Source: Crystallibacter permensis
GTDB taxonomy: Bacteria; Actinomycetota; Actinomycetes; Actinomycetales; Micrococcaceae
Length of the DNA stretch: 64,000 bases
Direction of reading: 5' to 3'
NCBI RefSeq assembly: GCF_025960875.1
Contig: NZ_JAODLR010000014.1
Coordinates: forward strand, 54,432 to 118,431
Positions within the stretch are counted from its first letter, which is position 1; every line of letters begins with the position of its first letter. The notes under the pieces are model-generated. The model saw only the letters and a program-made list of their open reading frames with translations, was not told where the DNA came from and did not search any database. This document shows, piece by piece, positions 28,350 through 39,168 of the stretch. Position numbers and translations under genes: made by a program.

Positions 28350-28540
28350 AGACGGCCCTTCCTCTTGTTTCGTGCAAGTGATGCGCACGCGGCACGGAGA
28401 TTTCCGCGCTGAGACCGCGCACGCATATTCAGTTTTACTACTCTCTGTAGAGCTTACCCTCACCGATGACGTGGATGTGACAGATTGCCTCAGTGCGTCG
28501 GCGTCGGATCCCGGTCCCCGGGCTGCCTACAGGACCCGTT

Positions 28541-28927
28541 TTAGTGGAACGAGTCTCCGCAGGCGCAGGACCCACCGGCATTCGGGTTATCGATGGTGAA
28601 GCCCTGTTTTGAAATGGTGTCCTCGAAATCGATCGAAGCACCGCTGAGGTAAGGAACACTCATCTTGTCCACGATGACCTCCACACCGTCGAAGTCGCGC
28701 ACTGCGTCCCCGTCCAGCATGCGCTCGTCGAAGTAGAGCTGGTAAATGAGCCCCGAACATCCGCCGGGCTGTACGGCGACGCGGAGACGAAGATCTGTGC
28801 GGCCCTCCTGTTCGAGCAGACTGCGGACCTTGCCGGCTGCAACGTCGCTCAGGGCAACCTCGTGCGTAGGCAGTTCAGCCTCGGTCTGGGTTGTGGTGTC
28901 GGTTGCAGTGCTGGTGGTTTCACTCAT
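28541..28927 (-). CDS. erpA: Iron-sulfur cluster insertion protein (ErpA/HesB/IscA family)
   Basis: A 128-residue A-type iron-sulfur carrier protein. The three conserved cysteines are Cys57 in PGGCSGL and Cys121 and Cys123 in GSCACGDSFH. The central LYFDERMLDGD and VIVDKMSVPYLSGASIDFED are typical. It delivers clusters to client proteins in the cytosol. It is monocistronic in appearance and lies just upstream of ctaC on the same strand, which fits supply of clusters for respiration. The first 20 residues are Thr-rich and probably disordered, as in homologues of this group. Confidence 0.93.
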   Translation of the reverse strand: MSETTSTATDTTTQTEAELPTHEVALSDVAAGKVRSLLEQEGRTDLRLRVAVQPGGCSGLIYQLYFDERMLDGDAVRDFDGVEVIVDKMSVPYLSGASIDFEDTISKQGFTIDNPNAGGSCACGDSFH

Positions 28928-29081
28928 TGCTATTCCTTATCTTTGACTGGCCAGCAGGTGACCTGCTGCTATCACTCAGCGGTGCTCTGGCTCCCCTTCT
29001 ATGTTACGACCCGGGCAGTTATTTCGGGCAACCGGCCAATCTGCGGCCGTGGTCTGCTTGCGCACAGCAATATGAAGCGAT

Positions 29082-30506
29082 TCATTGCCCGGCAACGTTT
29101 AGGCGTGCCAGCAGCAGTGCCTCGGCCAGCACCGCGTTGCGGAAATCGCCCAAATGAAGCGATTCGTTCGCGGAATGCGCACGTGAATCGGGATCTTCGA
29201 CGCCCGTAATCAGGATCTGCGACTGCGGAAACAGTTCGGTCAGATCCGCGATGAACGGTATTGACCCTCCCATGCCGGCCTCGACCGGCTGCGTATTCCA
29301 CGCTGTTCCAAGCGCCCAGAGCGCGGCCTGTGCCGCCGAGGCGTTTGTATCGGTGGCAAATGCGTTGCCACGCTCGCCGGGTACAAAGGACACTTCAGCC
29401 CCGAAGGGAGCATGGCTGCCGATATGGGCGGCAATGGCTTCCATGGCTGCATCAGGGTTCTGGCCAGGCGCCAGCCGCACACTGATTTTTGCGCGAGCAG
29501 AGGGCAAGAGAGTGTTGGAGCTCAACGCCACGCTGGGCACGTCCATTCCAATGACCGACAGCGCTGGCTTGTTCCAAAGCCGGTCTGCGATGCTGCCTGT
29601 CCCGGCAAGCTGCACTGACTCCAGTACCGAACTGTCCCGACGGAAATCTTCCTCTGGGTAGTCCACGGTTGCGGGACCCGCGGACACCAGTCCCTCAATG
29701 GCCACTTCACCGGCGTCGTCGTGGAAGGTGGAAATGAGCCGGGCCAGGAGCGTGGGCGCATCCAGCAAGGGTCCGCCGAACATACCCGAGTGCACGGCGT
29801 GTTCCAGTACCCGCAGTTCAATGACCCCGTCTACCAGCCCGCGCAGGCTCGTGGTGAGGGCAGGTACGCCTACTTTCCAGTTGGCTGAGTCGGCGACGAT
29901 GATGATATCCGCGCGGAGCAGCTCCTGGTGCGTTTCCAGGAAGGTGCGGAACGTCGGGGAACCTGCTTCTTCTTCCCCTTCGATAAAGAACGTCACTCCG
30001 ACGCCGAACTCCTCCCCCATTGTCGCCAGCAGCGCTTCCAAAGACGCGACATGGGCCATGATGCCGGCCTTATCATCGGCCGCGCCCCTGCCGAAGAGCC
30101 GCCCGTCCTTCTCGGTTGCGGCGAAGGGCTCAGTTTTCCAAAGCGTCGGGTCACCCGGGGGCTGGACATCATGGTGCGCATACAAGAGGACGGTGGGTTT
30201 GCCGGGCGCGGCCGGACGCCGGGCCACCACAGCGGGTCCGCCTTCGATCTCTCCGTTGGAAACGCTGAGGATCTGTACGTCGGTCAGGCCCAGACCACGT
30301 ATCAGTTCGGCAACAGTTTCGGCGCTGGTCGCCAACTCGGCCGGGTCGAATGCCTCCCAGGCGATGCCCGGTATGGCGACGAGTTCTTTCAAGGACGTGA
30401 TGGTCTGGCCCATCCTGGCGTCGAGTGCCCGGGCAAGGGCGTCGACGTCGACAGGTTGGGCGCCTGTTGCCACCGGATGATGGCCGGAATCAGAAGGACT
30501 TGTCAT
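29082..30506 (-). CDS. M20 family dipeptidase
   Basis: A 474-residue zinc metallopeptidase of the M20 family (carnosinase/PepV-like). The first zinc ligands are in LLYAHHDVQPPG (about 108-118) and the bridging aspartate in FGRGAADDKAG (about 139-148). The catalytic and zinc-binding glutamates are in FIEGEEEAGS (about 174-183). The dimerisation lid domain follows, and the C-terminal histidine ligand lies in DSRAHSANESLHLGDF. I place the start at the ATG of MTSPSDSGHH (30506), since AGGGTGG precedes it and the frame further upstream runs into the opposite gene. It is cytosolic and cleaves short peptides. Confidence 0.92.
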   Translation of the reverse strand: MTSPSDSGHHPVATGAQPVDVDALARALDARMGQTITSLKELVAIPGIAWEAFDPAELATSAETVAELIRGLGLTDVQILSVSNGEIEGGPAVVARRPAAPGKPTVLLYAHHDVQPPGDPTLWKTEPFAATEKDGRLFGRGAADDKAGIMAHVASLEALLATMGEEFGVGVTFFIEGEEEAGSPTFRTFLETHQELLRADIIIVADSANWKVGVPALTTSLRGLVDGVIELRVLEHAVHSGMFGGPLLDAPTLLARLISTFHDDAGEVAIEGLVSAGPATVDYPEEDFRRDSSVLESVQLAGTGSIADRLWNKPALSVIGMDVPSVALSSNTLLPSARAKISVRLAPGQNPDAAMEAIAAHIGSHAPFGAEVSFVPGERGNAFATDTNASAAQAALWALGTAWNTQPVEAGMGGSIPFIADLTELFPQSQILITGVEDPDSRAHSANESLHLGDFRNAVLAEALLLARLNVAGQ

Positions 30507-30567
30507 ACCGGCCACCCTACCCTCGGCCCCGGCACGGGCGGCAAGGACTGCAAGGTATTCTGTAGGG

Positions 30568-31161
30568 GTGTTTGGACGAAAAAAAGAGGCTCCCTCGCCC
30601 CAGGAAACCGTAGACCAGCAGGCCCAGGCCGTCCCTGAACGGGACCAGGTGACGGGCAAAGGCGCGCCGACGCCCAAACGGAAGGCCCAGGAAGCCGCGC
30701 GCAAGCGTCCGCTCGTTCCGAACGACCGTAAAGCGGCACGGGCCGCCAGCCGGGATGCGCAGCGCGAAGAACGGATCCGCATGCGCCAGGCCATGGACAC
30801 CGGGGACGAGCGCCATCTGCCGTTCCGCGACAAGGGGCCGCAGAAGCGCTTCGTCCGCGACTTTGTTGATGCCCGATGGGTCCTCGGCGAGTTCCTGATC
30901 GTGTTCGCGCTGATCTTCGTTGTCCTCAGCTTCATCCGCGACTTGAACGTCCAGGCGATCATACTGGTCGGTTTCTGGATCCTGCTCGCCTGCGTTGCGA
31001 TTGATGCCTTTATCCTGGGACGCCAGCTCAAGAAGCGGTTGGTGGCAAAGTTCGGGGAGTCGGAACGCGGCGCGGTTTGGTACGGCGTGATGCGCGGACT
31101 CCAGTTGCGCAGGATGCGTCTGCCTAAGCCGCAGGTCAAGCGCGGCCAGTACCCTTCGTAA
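30568..31161 (+). CDS. DUF3043 family membrane protein
   Basis: A 197-residue actinobacterial protein of unknown function. A long basic, disordered N-terminal half (residues 1-95, rich in Lys/Arg/Ala/Gln, with PTPKRKAQEAARKRPLVPNDRK) precedes two membrane helices (about 105-125 and 128-150). A C-terminal basic amphipathic tail follows. The motifs FVRDFVDARWVLGEFLI and FGESERGAVWYGVMRGLQLRRMRLPKP are diagnostic for DUF3043. The GTG start comes seven bases after a TATTCT -10-like box, which suggests a leaderless mRNA. It diverges from the M20 peptidase gene and ends before a strong terminator. Confidence 0.9.
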   Translation: MFGRKKEAPSPQETVDQQAQAVPERDQVTGKGAPTPKRKAQEAARKRPLVPNDRKAARAASRDAQREERIRMRQAMDTGDERHLPFRDKGPQKRFVRDFVDARWVLGEFLIVFALIFVVLSFIRDLNVQAIILVGFWILLACVAIDAFILGRQLKKRLVAKFGESERGAVWYGVMRGLQLRRMRLPKPQVKRGQYPS

Positions 31162-31180
31162 GCAACCCCAGTACCACCGC

Positions 31181-31213
31181 CTGGGGGCCGGATCATCACG
31201 ATCCGGCCCCCAG
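31181..31213. terminator. Terminator after the DUF3043 gene
   Basis: A perfect 14-bp stem, ctgggggccggatc (31181-31194) with gatccggcccccag (31200-31213), has a 5-nt loop and is followed by tgtttta. It lies 20 bp beyond the DUF3043 stop and 75 bp before the convergent pyrD end. Confidence 0.92.
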
Positions 31214-31288
31214 TGTTTTAACCGCTCCCAGCTCCCAAGCGGCGCAGGTCTTTCAACCGACCAGTCAGCGGTTGGGAGCCGATGGCAG

Positions 31289-32368
31289 TCAGACGGCGGC
31301 CGCCTTACGGCTGCGTGCCAGTTCGCGGTTGATGCGGGCGGCCCAGAACGGACCTTCATAAAGAAACGCGGTGTAGCCCTGGACCAGGGTGGCTCCGGCG
31401 TCCAACCGCTCCTGCACATCTTCCGCCGTTTCGACTCCCCCGACGGCCACCAGCGTCAACGAATCCCCGACGGCGGCCCGCAGCCGCCGCAGCACCTCAA
31501 GGGAACGCTGCTTGAGCGGGGCGCCGGAAAGGCCGCCAGCGCCACAGGAGGCGACTTTGTCGGCGTCGGACTTTAAGCCATCGCGCGAAATTGTGGTGTT
31601 GGTGGCGATGACGCCGTCCAGTTTCAGCTCTAGCGCCAGGCGCGCCACGTCGTCGATATCTTCGTCACTGAGATCGGGAGCGATCTTGACCAGCAGCGGC
31701 ACATGCCTGCGTGCCACTGAATCGGCGGTCTCCCCAACTGCCTTCAGCAGCGGCCGCAACGTGTCAACGCTCTGCAGCAACCGCAGCCCCGGGGTGTTGG
31801 GCGAACTGACATTGACCACCAGATAATCGGCGTTGGGCGCGAGCAGGCGGGTGCTCTTCAGATAATCCTCCACCGCGTCATCGAGTTCCACCGTCTTGGT
31901 TTTGCCGATATTAACGCCGACCACGGGACGGCTGGCGCCCAGGCTGCGCTGCAGCGACCGCTGTGCCGCCGAAATGCGTGGTCCAACTGCCGCTGCGCCG
32001 TCGTTGTTGAAGCCCATGCGGTTGATCACCGCCCGGTCCTCGACCAGCCTGAAGAGCCTGGGGCGAGGGTTACCTGGCTGGGCCGAGCCCGTGATGGTGC
32101 CGACTTCAACGCAGCCGAAACCCAGGTCGAACAGCGCTTCGATGCCGTGCCCTTCCTTATCAAAGCCCGCTGCCAGGCCGAAGGGCGACGGGAACGACAG
32201 GCCCAACGCCTGGGTCCGCAGCGAAGCATCGGGCGCGGTGACACGCCGGAGCAGGGCGCCGGCACCGGCACTGTGGGCCAGACGGATCAGCCGGAAGCCG
32301 ATGGTGTGGGCACGCTCGGGATCCATCCAGGAAAAGGCGGCACGAAAGAACAGGGGGTACAGGCGCAT
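31289..32368 (-). CDS. pyrD: Dihydroorotate dehydrogenase (quinone), class 2
   Basis: A 359-residue FMN enzyme that oxidises dihydroorotate to orotate in pyrimidine synthesis, with membrane quinone as acceptor. The class 2 N-terminal extension (MRLYPLFFRAAFSWMDPERAHTIGFRLIRLAH) is present. The barrel has FPSPFGLAAGFDKEG and FGCVEVGTITGSAQPGNPRPR. The catalytic serine is in VVNVSSPNTPGLR, and the FMN phosphate site is in VAVGGVETAEDV and AGATLVQGYTAFLYEGP. The ATG at 32368 gives the standard N-terminus; the frame upstream is not homologous. It diverges from the alpha/beta hydrolase gene. The C-terminus is basic (RSRKAAAV). Confidence 0.96.
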   Translation of the reverse strand: MRLYPLFFRAAFSWMDPERAHTIGFRLIRLAHSAGAGALLRRVTAPDASLRTQALGLSFPSPFGLAAGFDKEGHGIEALFDLGFGCVEVGTITGSAQPGNPRPRLFRLVEDRAVINRMGFNNDGAAAVGPRISAAQRSLQRSLGASRPVVGVNIGKTKTVELDDAVEDYLKSTRLLAPNADYLVVNVSSPNTPGLRLLQSVDTLRPLLKAVGETADSVARRHVPLLVKIAPDLSDEDIDDVARLALELKLDGVIATNTTISRDGLKSDADKVASCGAGGLSGAPLKQRSLEVLRRLRAAVGDSLTLVAVGGVETAEDVQERLDAGATLVQGYTAFLYEGPFWAARINRELARSRKAAAV

Positions 32369-32453
32369 GATCCTAGTTTTACGGTAATTGCCCCGGCAAC
32401 CAAACCAGCCCGGTGAAAGGCTTAGCATGAGTGCAAGAAGTGGAAGGAGCCGC

Positions 32454-33521
32454 ATGCCAACTCTCTGGACCGAGGACATTCTCGGCGCGGGTTTCGAATC
32501 GGCAACTTTGGAAGTCCCGGCTGCTGATGGCGGCAGCCGGCGCGCAACGCTTGTGCGGCACCTGCCCGAGGCGTCGGGCATACAGCCCGGTCCGCAGGCC
32601 GTGCTGTACCTGCACGGTTGGAGCGACTACTTCTTCAATGCCGAACTCGCCGCGTTCTGGCACCGGCAAGGCGTTTCCTTCTACGCGCTGGACGTCCACA
32701 ACCACGGGCGCAATCTGCGCGCCGCTGGGCAGGAGGAGAACGACGACGGCGCTCCCGCCCCCGAAGGTGCGGATCCCGGCGCCAGGACCGTGGGTGCGGG
32801 CGATCTTGCCGGCTATGCCAGCGACCTTGCCGACTACGACGACGAGATAGCGGCCGCAATGGATGCGGTGCGCGAGGACACCGCGTCCCGGCTGGACCTG
32901 CAGCCTGGCGTGGTGAAGACCATCCTGATGGGCCATTCCACCGGCGGTTTGGTGGCAGCGTTGTGGACGGACCGCAACCCGGGCGCCGTGCATGCCCTGG
33001 TACTGAACAGCCCTTGGCTGGAAATGCACCGCAGTTCACTGGTACGCCGGGCTGCCGCCACCGTCATCGATCCGATTTCACGGATCAGGCCGGAAGCCGA
33101 AATCAGGCTCCCGGCCCGGGGTTTCTACTGGCGCAGCATCAGCAGCGAGGCGGAGGGCGAATGGGACCTGGACCCGAAGATGCGCCCGCAGTACGCATTC
33201 CCCGTCCGGGCCGGTTGGCTTAGCGCCATCTGGCAGGGGCAGGCCGCCGTGGACAAGGGCCTGGGCATTACCGTGCCCATCCTCGTGCTGACCTCTGCCC
33301 GGAGCGTCTACGGCCCCTTGTGGCATGAGGAAATGAAGTCGGCAGACGCCGTCCTTGACGTCGAGACGATGGCCGCCAGCGCCGTCAAACTCGGCTCAAG
33401 CGTGACCGTCGAGCGGATCGACTCGGCCCTGCATGACGTTTTTCTCTCCAAATCCGAGGTCCGGGCGGACGCGTACCGCCGGCTCGAGCGGTGGATCAAA
33501 GCCTACGTGCTGGACAGCTAG
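32454..33521 (+). CDS. Alpha/beta hydrolase
   Basis: A 355-residue serine hydrolase without a signal peptide. The oxyanion segment is [13 protein letters not shown] (about 50-62) and the nucleophile lies in MGHSTGG (Ser162). An aspartate is available near [17 protein letters not shown], and the catalytic histidine is in [11 protein letters not shown] near the C-terminus. A loop rich in Asp/Glu/Pro/Gly (about 90-118) is an insertion in the cap region. GGAAGGAG four bases upstream fixes the ATG at 32454. Substrate is unknown; a lysophospholipase- or monoacylglycerol-lipase-like activity is possible. Its stop overlaps that of uppS in a shared CTAG. Confidence 0.83.
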   Translation: MPTLWTEDILGAGFESATLEVPAADGGSRRATLVRHLPEASGIQPGPQAVLYLHGWSDYFFNAELAAFWHRQGVSFYALDVHNHGRNLRAAGQEENDDGAPAPEGADPGARTVGAGDLAGYASDLADYDDEIAAAMDAVREDTASRLDLQPGVVKTILMGHSTGGLVAALWTDRNPGAVHALVLNSPWLEMHRSSLVRRAAATVIDPISRIRPEAEIRLPARGFYWRSISSEAEGEWDLDPKMRPQYAFPVRAGWLSAIWQGQAAVDKGLGITVPILVLTSARSVYGPLWHEEMKSADAVLDVETMAASAVKLGSSVTVERIDSALHDVFLSKSEVRADAYRRLERWIKAYVLDS

Positions 33522-34321
33522 CGTGCCGCCCGCCCTGCCGGTTTTGCCGCGTCCACGGCGCCGCCGTAGCGGCGGTCCCGGCGGGCATAAATCTCGATGG
33601 CCTCCCAGAGCGTCCTCCGGTCCACGTCCGGCCACAGGGTATCCATAAAGACCATTTCGGCGTAGGCGGACTGCCAGAGCATGAAATTGGAGAACCGCTG
33701 CTCGCCGGAAGTGCGCAGGAACAGATCCACATCGGGCAGGTCCGGTTCGTCCAGATACCGCCCGATGGTCTTCTCCGAGACCGACGACGCCTTCAGCCGG
33801 CCGGCAGCGACGTCGGCCGCAATGGCTGCGGCTGCATCGGCAATCTCGGCCCGGCCGCCGTAGTTCACACACATGTTCAATGTGCAGGTGCTGTTGCCGA
33901 TGGTCTGCCGCTCGGCCACCTCGAGTTCCTTGACAACGGACTGCCAGAGCCTGGGGCGCCGGCCGGACCAGCGGATGCGGACGCCCCACTCGTCGAGCTG
34001 GTCCCGCTGGCGGCGCAGCACGTCTTTACTGAAGCCCATGAGGAAACGCACTTCGTCCGGTGAGCGCTTCCAGTTCTCCGTCGAAAAAGCATAGACGCTG
34101 ACGTACTTGACACCGATCTCGATTGCACCCGCCAGGACGTCGAGCAGTGCTGCTTCACCCGCCCTGTGGCCTTCGGTGCGCGGCAACCCCCGCTGGTTCG
34201 CCCAGCGGCCGTTTCCATCCATCACGATCGCCACGTGTTCGGGGACGAATGTTGCCGGAACAGCCGGCGCCGTGGCGCCCGAAGGGTGCGGATCGGGCCT
34301 GCGCGGGGTTTTGGGACTCAC
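33518..34321 (-). CDS. uppS: Isoprenyl transferase (undecaprenyl/decaprenyl diphosphate synthase)
   Basis: A 267-residue cis-prenyltransferase that builds the polyprenyl carrier lipid for cell-wall synthesis. The diphosphate-binding [11 protein letters not shown] has the catalytic aspartate at 35. The other family regions are [45 protein letters not shown] and [24 protein letters not shown] with the IPP-binding arginines. The first 25 residues are proline-rich and disordered. The GTG at 34321 overlaps the recO stop (GTGA), so translation is coupled. It shares its stop region with the convergent hydrolase gene. Confidence 0.96.
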   Translation of the reverse strand: MSPKTPRRPDPHPSGATAPAVPATFVPEHVAIVMDGNGRWANQRGLPRTEGHRAGEAALLDVLAGAIEIGVKYVSVYAFSTENWKRSPDEVRFLMGFSKDVLRRQRDQLDEWGVRIRWSGRRPRLWQSVVKELEVAERQTIGNSTCTLNMCVNYGGRAEIADAAAAIAADVAAGRLKASSVSEKTIGRYLDEPDLPDVDLFLRTSGEQRFSNFMLWQSAYAEMVFMDTLWPDVDRRTLWEAIEIYARRDRRYGGAVDAAKPAGRAAR

Positions 34322-35070
34322 ACTCTCTCCACGTGTTTGAGGGACTTCAGGGATCGTTCCAGGTGCCACTGCAAATAGGCGGCGACCAGCCCGGCCGCCT
34401 CGTTCCGGGCCCCGCTAACGGAGCTGTCCGCCGCGGGCCAGTCGGCGCTCAGCAAAGCCGCCAGCAGCGTCATGGTGGCCGGCGCGGGCGATGCCGAACC
34501 TGGAGGCCGGCAGTCATGGCACACCGCACCGCCCAGCGGTGCCGAAAAAGCACCATGCGGGCCTGGTTCTCCGCAACGCGCGCAGTCGGTAAAACTCGGG
34601 GCCCAGCCGGCCGTGGCGAGTGCCCGCAGCAAGTAGGAATCCAGGATCAGCTCGGGGGCATGGACGTTGCGGCTGAGCGCCGACAACGCCCCGATGACGA
34701 GCGCATAGTGTGCGGAGGTGGACTCGCCGTCGATATCGGTCAATTTCTCGGCTGTCTCGCAGATAACTGCGGCAGACGTGTACTTTCGATAGTCGGCGGC
34801 AATGTCCCGCCCGTACGGTCCCAGCGTTTGGGCCTGCGTCACGATGTCGAGATTGCGCCCCTTCACCAGCTGCAGGTCTGCCACCATGAAGGGCTCCAGC
34901 ATCGCGCCGAATTTACTGCTCGTGCGGCGCACCCCCTTGGCAACCGCCCGGACCTGACCATGGCGTTTGGTCAGCAGGATAATGATGCGGTCTGCCTCGC
35001 CGAGCTTGTGCGTGCGCAGGATAACGCCTTCGTCCCGGTAGGTGCGGGAGGCAAAGGATCTGTTGGACAC
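34318..35070 (-). CDS. recO: DNA repair protein RecO
   Basis: A 250-residue recombination mediator that loads RecA with RecR at single-strand gaps. The N-terminal OB fold has [43 protein letters not shown] helical domain follows, and the zinc site is [11 protein letters not shown]...GGAVCHDC (two CxxC pairs). The GTG at 35070 (VSNRSFAS) is preferred; the frame is open 12 codons further. It overlaps uppS by four bases (GTGA), so the two form a coupled unit. This gene order is standard in actinobacteria, where recO and uppS are adjacent. Confidence 0.93.
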   Translation of the reverse strand: MSNRSFASRTYRDEGVILRTHKLGEADRIIILLTKRHGQVRAVAKGVRRTSSKFGAMLEPFMVADLQLVKGRNLDIVTQAQTLGPYGRDIAADYRKYTSAAVICETAEKLTDIDGESTSAHYALVIGALSALSRNVHAPELILDSYLLRALATAGWAPSFTDCARCGEPGPHGAFSAPLGGAVCHDCRPPGSASPAPATMTLLAALLSADWPAADSSVSGARNEAAGLVAAYLQWHLERSLKSLKHVERV

Positions 35071-35165
35071 GTAGCTATTGTCCCACCGGCGGGCCCGGCT
35101 CCGCACAACAGCGCGGAGCCGGGTCTGCCAGGGGAACCGGTTGCATCAATCTCGGCCGGCGCGCT

Positions 35166-37029
<1,864 letters not shown>

Positions 37030-37131
37030 CAGCTAAGAAGAAGCAGATCTGCGCGCACAATTTCACATTAGCACGGTGCGTAGGATGAAGGGGAAACCGT
37101 GTCAGCGGTCCGTTACGAAAGGAAGTTTGCC

Positions 37132-39072
37132 TTGGTTCATTCCGGCATTGCCCTGACCCACGTTGATCCCGCGGTCCGTCCGCAGGACGACCTATTCCGG
37201 CATGTTAACGGGAAATGGCTCTCGGAAACTGTCATCCGGGCGGACCGGCCGTTGGAAGGTTCGTTCACCGCCCTGCGGGACGCATCGGAAGCCGCGGTGC
37301 GCGAGATCGTCGAAGAGTCGGCTGCCAGCCCCGACCCCCAGTCACCGGCAGGCAAGATCGGCCTGATCTATTCCGGATTCATGGATACGAAGACGATCGA
37401 ATCGAAGAAGTTCGCGCCGGTCCAGCCGCAACTCGACGCCATCGACGCCGTTTCGGACCGGGAGGGGCTGCTGGCATTGCTGCCGGAATTCACCCGCAAC
37501 GGCGCCGCCTTCCCGCTGGCCTTCTTCGTCAATAACGACGCCGGAGATCCCACTCGATACCTCGTCTACCTTTATCAGTCCGGACTGGGGCTGCCGGACG
37601 AGGCCTATTACCGCGACGAGGATTTTGCCGACATCCGGACGGCTTACCAAGCATACGCGGTCCGGTTGCTGCAATTGGCCGGGTTCGATGCAGGCGAAGC
37701 GGATGCGGCTATCTCGCTTGAGCACAAACTCGCGGCCGGGCACCTGGACAAGGTCTCCTGCCGGGATCCCCAGAAGACGTACAACCTTCGTACTGTAGGC
37801 GAGCTCTCCGAATCCTTGCCGTGGGTCCGTTCGTGGCTTGCCGGCCTGGGCGCGGAGGGCCAGGACGTGAGCGAAGTGGTGGTCTGCCAGCCGGATTTCG
37901 TGAAGACGCTTGGCAGCCTGCTCGAAGATGAGCCCCTGGAAGTCTGGAAATCCTGGTTCCGGCTGCAAGCGCTGACCGCGTCGGCACCTTACCTGCACGC
38001 GGAAGCGGTGGACACCCACTTCAGCTTCTATGGCAAGACGCTGAGCGGCATTCCGGAACTGAAGGAGCGCTGGAGACGAGGCGTGGCGTTCGTGGAAGGC
38101 GCCCTGGGTGAAGCCATCGGCCGTGAATACGTGGAGCGGCACTTCCCGCCGGCACACAAGCAGCGGATGGAAGAACTGGTCGCGAATCTGATCGAGGCAT
38201 ACAGACAAAGCATCACCTCCCTGGCCTGGCTGAGTGCAGAGACGATTGAGCGCGCTCTGGAGAAGCTTGCGGCCTTCCGGACGAAAATCGGTTACCCGAC
38301 CAAGTGGATCGACTACTCGGGTTTCGCCGCGGGCAGTGATGTGTGGCAGAACGTGCTGGAGGCGAACGCCTTCGAGGTCCGCCGCAACCTGGCCAAATTG
38401 GAAGGCCCGATCGATGCCGAGGAGTGGCATATGACTCCGCAGACGGTCAATGCCTACTACATGCCGACGATGAATGAGATCGTGTTCCCGGCGGCCATCC
38501 TCCAGCCGCCGTTCTTCGATGCGGACGCAGACATGGCTGCGAACTACGGCGCAATCGGTGCCGTCATCGGCCACGAAATCGGCCACGGGTTCGATGACAT
38601 GGGTTCGCAGTACGACGGTACTGGCGCGCTGCGCAACTGGTGGACAGACGGTGACCGGGAAGCTTTTGAGCAGCTCACTTCCCGTCTGGTAGACCAGTTC
38701 TCGGTCCTGAGCCCCGAAGAAGCCCCCGGCAATACCGTCAATGGCGAATTGACGCTGGGTGAAAACATCGGTGATCTCGGTGGTCTGATCATTGCATTCA
38801 AGGCGTACAGGCTGAGCCTCAACGGTGAACCTGCATCCGAGATTGACGGTCTCTCCGGTGACCAGAGGTTCTTCTATTCGTGGGCCGAGTGCTGGCGCCA
38901 GAAGATCAGGACCGAAGAATCGGTACGGCGGTTGACCATTGATCCGCACTCACCGAACGAATTCCGCTGCAACCAGATCGTGCGCAACATGGTCGAGTTC
39001 CATGATGCCTTCTCGGTCAGCGAGACCGACGGACTATGGCTTGCTCCGTTGGAGCGGGTACGGATCTGGTGA
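37132..39072 (+). CDS. M13 family zinc metallopeptidase (neprilysin/endothelin-converting type)
   Basis: A 646-residue zinc endopeptidase, full length for bacterial M13 enzymes, with N-terminal VDPAVRPQDDLFRHVNGKWL. The substrate-binding NAYYMP lies about 30 residues before HEIGHGF (zinc ligands His481 and His485, catalytic Glu482). The third ligand is Glu544 in GENIGDLGG. No signal peptide is seen, so it is probably cytosolic. The TTG at 37132 has a GGAAG seven bases upstream and fits homologue length; a GTG at 37099 with AGGGG would add 11 residues. It diverges from leuA, and their promoter regions overlap. Confidence 0.93.
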   Translation: MVHSGIALTHVDPAVRPQDDLFRHVNGKWLSETVIRADRPLEGSFTALRDASEAAVREIVEESAASPDPQSPAGKIGLIYSGFMDTKTIESKKFAPVQPQLDAIDAVSDREGLLALLPEFTRNGAAFPLAFFVNNDAGDPTRYLVYLYQSGLGLPDEAYYRDEDFADIRTAYQAYAVRLLQLAGFDAGEADAAISLEHKLAAGHLDKVSCRDPQKTYNLRTVGELSESLPWVRSWLAGLGAEGQDVSEVVVCQPDFVKTLGSLLEDEPLEVWKSWFRLQALTASAPYLHAEAVDTHFSFYGKTLSGIPELKERWRRGVAFVEGALGEAIGREYVERHFPPAHKQRMEELVANLIEAYRQSITSLAWLSAETIERALEKLAAFRTKIGYPTKWIDYSGFAAGSDVWQNVLEANAFEVRRNLAKLEGPIDAEEWHMTPQTVNAYYMPTMNEIVFPAAILQPPFFDADADMAANYGAIGAVIGHEIGHGFDDMGSQYDGTGALRNWWTDGDREAFEQLTSRLVDQFSVLSPEEAPGNTVNGELTLGENIGDLGGLIIAFKAYRLSLNGEPASEIDGLSGDQRFFYSWAECWRQKIRTEESVRRLTIDPHSPNEFRCNQIVRNMVEFHDAFSVSETDGLWLAPLERVRIW

Positions 39073-39091
39073 CCGCTGTGTCTCGTTAAAT

Positions 39092-39126
39092 GCTGTGGGA
39101 CCAGCCTTTCCGGCAGGTCCCACAGC
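39092..39126. terminator. Terminator between M13 peptidase and LCP genes
   Basis: An 11-bp stem, gctgtgggacc (39092-39102) with ggtcccacagc (39116-39126), has a 13-nt loop and is followed by a T-rich tract (catttagcatattttt). It lies 19 bp after the peptidase stop and between convergent genes. Confidence 0.85.
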
Positions 39127-39168
39127 CATTTAGCATATTTTTGGTGCAGTAGCGGCTTGCACCGAGAC

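Noticed and set aside
30507..31199. N-terminal extension of the M20 peptidase frame up to 31199
   Set aside because: It is antisense to DUF3043 and has no peptidase homology; the ATG at 30506 gives the normal start.
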